Assembly: GCF_021044425.1 (NCBI RefSeq)
Contig: NZ_JAJNEC010000004.1
Location: 434,001 to 498,000 of the forward strand
Source: Niabella pedocola
GTDB lineage: Bacteria; Bacteroidota; Bacteroidia; Chitinophagales; Chitinophagaceae
Direction: 5' to 3'
DNA: 64,000 nucleotides
This document shows positions 61,104-64,000 of this stretch, piece by piece (positions within the stretch are counted from its first letter, which is position 1; each line of letters begins with the position of its first letter). The position numbers were made by a program, and so were the translations under genes. The notes under the pieces were generated by a model. The model saw only the letters and a program-made list of their open reading frames with translations, made no database searches and had not been told where the DNA came from.

Positions 61104-61298
61104 ATGCCAAATCCGAAACGCAGGCACAGCCAGCAAAGAAGCGCAAAACGCAGGACTCACTATAAAGCCACTTCAACTACCTTAACAACAGATGCAGCTA
61201 CCGGCGAAACGCATGTACGCCATCGTGCTTATGTAAACGAAGGAAAACTGATTTACAAAGGAAAAGTTGTTGCTGAAAAAGCGCCTTCAAAAGCTTAA
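61104..61298 (+). CDS. rpmF: ribosomal protein L32 (zinc-free type)
   Basis: A 64-residue basic protein starting MPNPKRRHSQQRSAKRRTHY. It lacks the four cysteines of the zinc-binding L32, so it is the C- form that does not need zinc. Between DUF177 and plsX, the standard order. Confidence 0.96.
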   Translation: MPNPKRRHSQQRSAKRRTHYKATSTTLTTDAATGETHVRHRAYVNEGKLIYKGKVVAEKAPSKA

Positions 61299-61396
61299 AA
61301 AAAACGTTAAGTCCAGTTTACTTAACTTGTTCATTCCAAATTCATTGACGACCTTTGGTTGGTAATGTATTTGGAATTTTTAATTTTAGTCCGTAT

Positions 61397-62347
61397 ATGA
61401 TGAATATTGGTATTGATACAATGGGGGGTGACTTTGCCCCGCTTGAGGCATTGCGTGGGATTAAAAAATATCTTTCTGAAAATAAAAGCGGAGCGGTACA
61501 ATTAACCCTGTTTGGAGACGAGGCTGTGTTAAATGAAATCATTGCCGGGGAAGATATCCCAACCGGTTCTATCCGGATCGTACCCACCACACAGGTCATC
61601 GATATGCAGGAGCACCCCACAAAGGCATTAAAAGAAAAGCCCCACTCCTCTATTGCCACCGGGTTTCAACACCTGGCACAGGACAAAACTGATGCCTTTA
61701 TCAGTGCCGGTAATACGGGTGCTATGCTGGTTGGCGCCTTATTCAATCTGAAAACCATTGAAGGGATCCTGCGCCCGGTGATTTCTTCCATCATTCCCAA
61801 ACAAGGCGGCCGCACCGGACTGATCCTGGATGTAGGTCTTAACGCCGATTGTAAACCGGAGCAGCTGAACCAGTTTGCAACCCTGGGGGCTGTTTACGCC
61901 CGACACATCCTGGACATTGAAGATCCTAAAGTAGGACTGGTAAATGTAGGCGAAGAAGAAGGCAAAGGCAACCTGCTTACCCAGAGCGCTTATGCGCTTT
62001 TAAAAGCCAACAACACCATTAACTTTATTGGAAATATTGAGGGACGCGATACCTTTAACGACAAAGCCGATGTAATGGTTTGCGACGGCTTTACCGGTAA
62101 TATCATTCTGAAACTTGCCGAGTCCATCTATGATATCTCCAGGAACGAAGGATTGGAGAATGCCTATTTAAACCGTTTCAATTTTGAGATCTATGGCGGC
62201 ACACCGGTACTCGGAATTGAAAAACCCGTCATCATCGGACATGGTATTTCAAAGGCTACCGCCTTTTGCAATATGATCTATGTAGCAGAAAAGATGCTGC
62301 AGACAGGCGTGTTGCAAAAATTAAAAGAAGCGGTTCAACAAAGTTAA
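61397..62347 (+). CDS. plsX: phosphate acyltransferase PlsX
   Basis: A 316-residue enzyme beginning MMNIGIDTMGGDFAPLEAL, with SAGNTGAMLVGALFNL (about 104-119), GRTGLILDVGLNADC, LVNVGEEEGKGN, and CDGFTGNIILKLAE. It makes acyl-phosphate from acyl-ACP for phospholipid synthesis. A TTG further upstream would add 14 residues that are not typical of the family. Its end overlaps a hairpin that also serves the opposite gene. Confidence 0.95.
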   Translation: MMNIGIDTMGGDFAPLEALRGIKKYLSENKSGAVQLTLFGDEAVLNEIIAGEDIPTGSIRIVPTTQVIDMQEHPTKALKEKPHSSIATGFQHLAQDKTDAFISAGNTGAMLVGALFNLKTIEGILRPVISSIIPKQGGRTGLILDVGLNADCKPEQLNQFATLGAVYARHILDIEDPKVGLVNVGEEEGKGNLLTQSAYALLKANNTINFIGNIEGRDTFNDKADVMVCDGFTGNIILKLAESIYDISRNEGLENAYLNRFNFEIYGGTPVLGIEKPVIIGHGISKATAFCNMIYVAEKMLQTGVLQKLKEAVQQS

Positions 62348-62355
62348 ACCGCTTC
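62327..62355 (-). terminator. terminator of the VWA gene embedded in the plsX end
   Basis: GAAGCGGTT (62327-62335) and AACCGCTTC (62347-62355) form a 9-bp stem with an 11-nt loop. On the minus strand it is followed by CTTTTAATTTTTG, and on the plus strand by AAAAAA, so it is best placed to stop the VWA transcript. It covers the plsX stop codon. Confidence 0.6.
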
Positions 62356-62374
62356 AAAAAACCGTATCATCTTT

Positions 62375-63382
62375 TTACTGATACCGGACGGTAACCGGCA
62401 CATCAATGGTATAATTGTACGGCGTTACCACTTTCAATATAAGATCGTAAGTCCCCTTTGATATCACCCGGCCGCTCCCTACTGGTGTCATCTCCCACTC
62501 TACTGAATAGAATTTTGCAGAACCATCCAGCAGCCGGCCCAGGTTTCCAAACATACTGATCAATTGTTGGGCGTCTTTCGCGTACATGAATGCACCGCCG
62601 GTAGCAACGGCCTGGTCATAAAGGTATTCATCAGAGGAGGCACCGAGTCCTACGTTATACAGCCGCACAGCATTGCCTTTTGCAAACGCCACTACCTGGG
62701 CGCTTGTTTTTACACCCCGGTTATCTTCTCCATCGGTAAACGTAAGCAGGGCTTTTGTTTGTTTGGTTCCTTTTTTTATCAATGCGTCTGTTGCCGCATA
62801 CTGGGCACCGTAAAGGTTGGTGCCTCCTTTTCCAAGATTGCGTACACTTTCCACATCTTTAACCAGCGCCGCCGTATCGGACTTAAAACCGGCACCCACG
62901 GCCTTGTACTCATCGGAAAACCACCAAACCCAGGATTCATGCTCCTGCGCCATATTCCGGCAGAAGATCTTTCCGGCATCGATCCGGAGATCGTCCGGAT
63001 CCGTACTGCCGGTGCTGCCACTTTGATCCATCAACATGATGGATGAATAACGGGTGCCCGTACCGCCTCCGGAAAGCACCGCGCGAACCTGCTTAAAGGC
63101 ATAGGCGCTCAGGAAGGTATCGATCCTGAACTGACCGGTACCAAATCCATACTCCATGTTTTTAGAGTCTTTAAACACGGCAAGGTCTACGGAAAAGCGT
63201 AGTTTTTTTTCACCGGCCTCCAATACTTTCACATTATACACCGCTGCAGAGGGCAGCGAATGGTCATTGAGCGGAGGCGTAAATTTTATAGTGTCATCCT
63301 TTTTACAGGAAAAGCACAGGCCTGTGGCAACTACAGCTGCCAGCAGCGGGCCGGATAACCAGCCGGATCGGGTCATTCGCAT
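62375..63382 (-). CDS. VWA-domain lipoprotein
   Basis: A 335-residue lipoprotein (LCFSC, Cys26) with a von Willebrand factor A domain (about 112-285). The MIDAS motif is intact: DQSGS at Asp119/Ser121/Ser123, Thr188 in GGTNLY and Asp217 in TFTDGEDN. The C-terminal 40 residues are a beta-domain (GTYDLILKVVTPYNYTIDVPVTVRYQ). It probably binds a metal-dependent partner at the periplasm or cell surface. Function unknown. Two ATG starts two codons apart (63382, 63376) are possible. Confidence 0.88.
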   Translation of the reverse strand: MRMTRSGWLSGPLLAAVVATGLCFSCKKDDTIKFTPPLNDHSLPSAAVYNVKVLEAGEKKLRFSVDLAVFKDSKNMEYGFGTGQFRIDTFLSAYAFKQVRAVLSGGGTGTRYSSIMLMDQSGSTGSTDPDDLRIDAGKIFCRNMAQEHESWVWWFSDEYKAVGAGFKSDTAALVKDVESVRNLGKGGTNLYGAQYAATDALIKKGTKQTKALLTFTDGEDNRGVKTSAQVVAFAKGNAVRLYNVGLGASSDEYLYDQAVATGGAFMYAKDAQQLISMFGNLGRLLDGSAKFYSVEWEMTPVGSGRVISKGTYDLILKVVTPYNYTIDVPVTVRYQ

Positions 63383-63474
63383 GAGGTTTACATTTGACGC
63401 GAAAATACCCCCCTTAAAGAAATCAGAAAATACAGGTAAACCGGTATTTTGCCGTTGTTACAGCATTGTCAGCC

Positions 63475-64000
63475 TCAGGCCAGCCCGATTTCAAAATGCC
63501 GTTCCGGGATCAAGACGTCTACAAATCCTTTTTTTATCAATCGTTGTTTAAATGCCACCTGTACATCGGGCTCCCCATGTACCAGGAATAGTTGTTTTAT
63601 CGCCTGCGGGTTCTGGCAGGCCAGCCACTGGCTCATGTCTTCATAATCACCGTGAGCGCTCATACTCCGGATCTGCCCGATCTCGGCGTTTACCTGGTGC
63701 TCCACTCCAAAAATCCCTACTTCCGTTACCCCGTTCAGCAAACGGCCGCCCAGCGAATGCGGCTCGCAATACCCGGTCATCACAATAGCATTCCGCGAGT
63801 TTTCAATATTGTTACTGATATGATGCTTTACCCTTCCTGCATCGGCCATGCCGCTGGCAGAAATAATGACCATCGGTCCGTTTTTAAAGTTCAGGGCCTT
63901 GGATTCATCCACCGATTTGATATAGGTGAGCCCCGGGAAACTGAACGGATCATCATCATTTTTTAACACGTTTTGAATCTGCCGGTTAAAATACAGGGGA
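63475..64000 (-). CDS. MBL-fold/beta-CASP RNase-like protein, C-terminal part (cut by window edge)
   Basis: About 175 residues of the C-terminal part run to the stop at 63475; the frame stays open to the window end, so 63969 is not the true start. Motifs: ISASGMADAGRVKHHISNNI (beta-CASP), MTGYCEPHSLGGRLL, SAHGDYEDMSQWL (metal-ligand His) and LFLVHGEPDVQVAFKQRL (RMMBL, His). Such proteins are related to CPSF73-like/RNase J-like nucleases. The metal-binding HxHxDH half lies outside this window. Confidence 0.88.
   Translation of the reverse strand, partial: PLYFNRQIQNVLKNDDDPFSFPGLTYIKSVDESKALNFKNGPMVIISASGMADAGRVKHHISNNIENSRNAIVMTGYCEPHSLGGRLLNGVTEVGIFGVEHQVNAEIGQIRSMSAHGDYEDMSQWLACQNPQAIKQLFLVHGEPDVQVAFKQRLIKKGFVDVLIPERHFEIGLA

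Overview
The window comes from a member of the Bacteroidota, most likely Chitinophagaceae (Niabella/Chitinophaga-like). This placement is inference from four things: a SusC/SusD pair with many secreted glycosidases, a two-component propeller sensor with an AraC-type response regulator, promoters of the Bacteroidota type (TAnnTTTG, sometimes with an upstream TTTG), and many lipoproteins and TTG starts. The DNA is close to half G+C and gene dense. No phage, transposase, integrase or CRISPR array was seen.
Region 1 (1-18977) is a polysaccharide utilisation locus that looks aimed at arabinan or arabinose-rich pectin side chains. The minus strand reads SusC, SusD, a GH5-like lipoprotein, a perfect 20-bp hairpin, three GH43 enzymes (the last fused to a BNR/sialidase-like propeller), a GH127 beta-L-arabinofuranosidase-type enzyme and the start of a probable aldose 1-epimerase. 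Divergent from SusC is a propeller sensor kinase with no receiver; its probable receiver/AraC partner lies 2.3 kb away behind a GH20 beta-hexosaminidase, so the usual one-piece hybrid regulator is split. Consensus promoters face both ways from the SusC/sensor gap.
Region 2 (18974-39177) is mixed housekeeping and accessory genes: HI0933 flavoprotein, VanX-type dipeptidase, NTPase, a PIG-L deacetylase / two tiny membrane proteins / sodium symporter cluster, gamma-glutamyltransferase, DinB-like protein, free methionine-R-sulfoxide reductase, acylphosphatase and a decayed-looking acylphosphatase paralogue, DUF1080 protein, tRNA-Gly(CCC), a 1.35-kb gene-poor stretch, a Kef-type antiporter and several secreted proteins of unknown function. 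Many gaps here carry 7-bp-periodic arrays, an 11-bp array and an 88-bp tandem duplication.
Region 3 (39193-48799) is the intracellular L-arabinose pathway: two paralogous sodium/sugar symporters, araA, araD, araB, a HAD phosphatase and another GH43. A perfect palindrome (46899-46923) just upstream of araB is a good operator candidate. Together with region 1 this gives an outside-to-inside route: glycan capture, cleavage, mutarotation, Na+-driven uptake, then isomerase-kinase-epimerase to D-xylulose 5-phosphate.
Region 4 (48841-64000) is core cell biology: thioesterase, DsbD, a deoxysugar cluster (DegT aminotransferase, a 63-codon unknown, rfbC, rfbD), Kdo transferase, thymidine kinase, ccmB/ccmC/ccmD-like cytochrome c genes, glutamate dehydrogenase, DUF177-rpmF-plsX, a VWA lipoprotein and the C-terminal part of a beta-CASP RNase-like protein.
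All functions are read from recognisable motifs without database searching.
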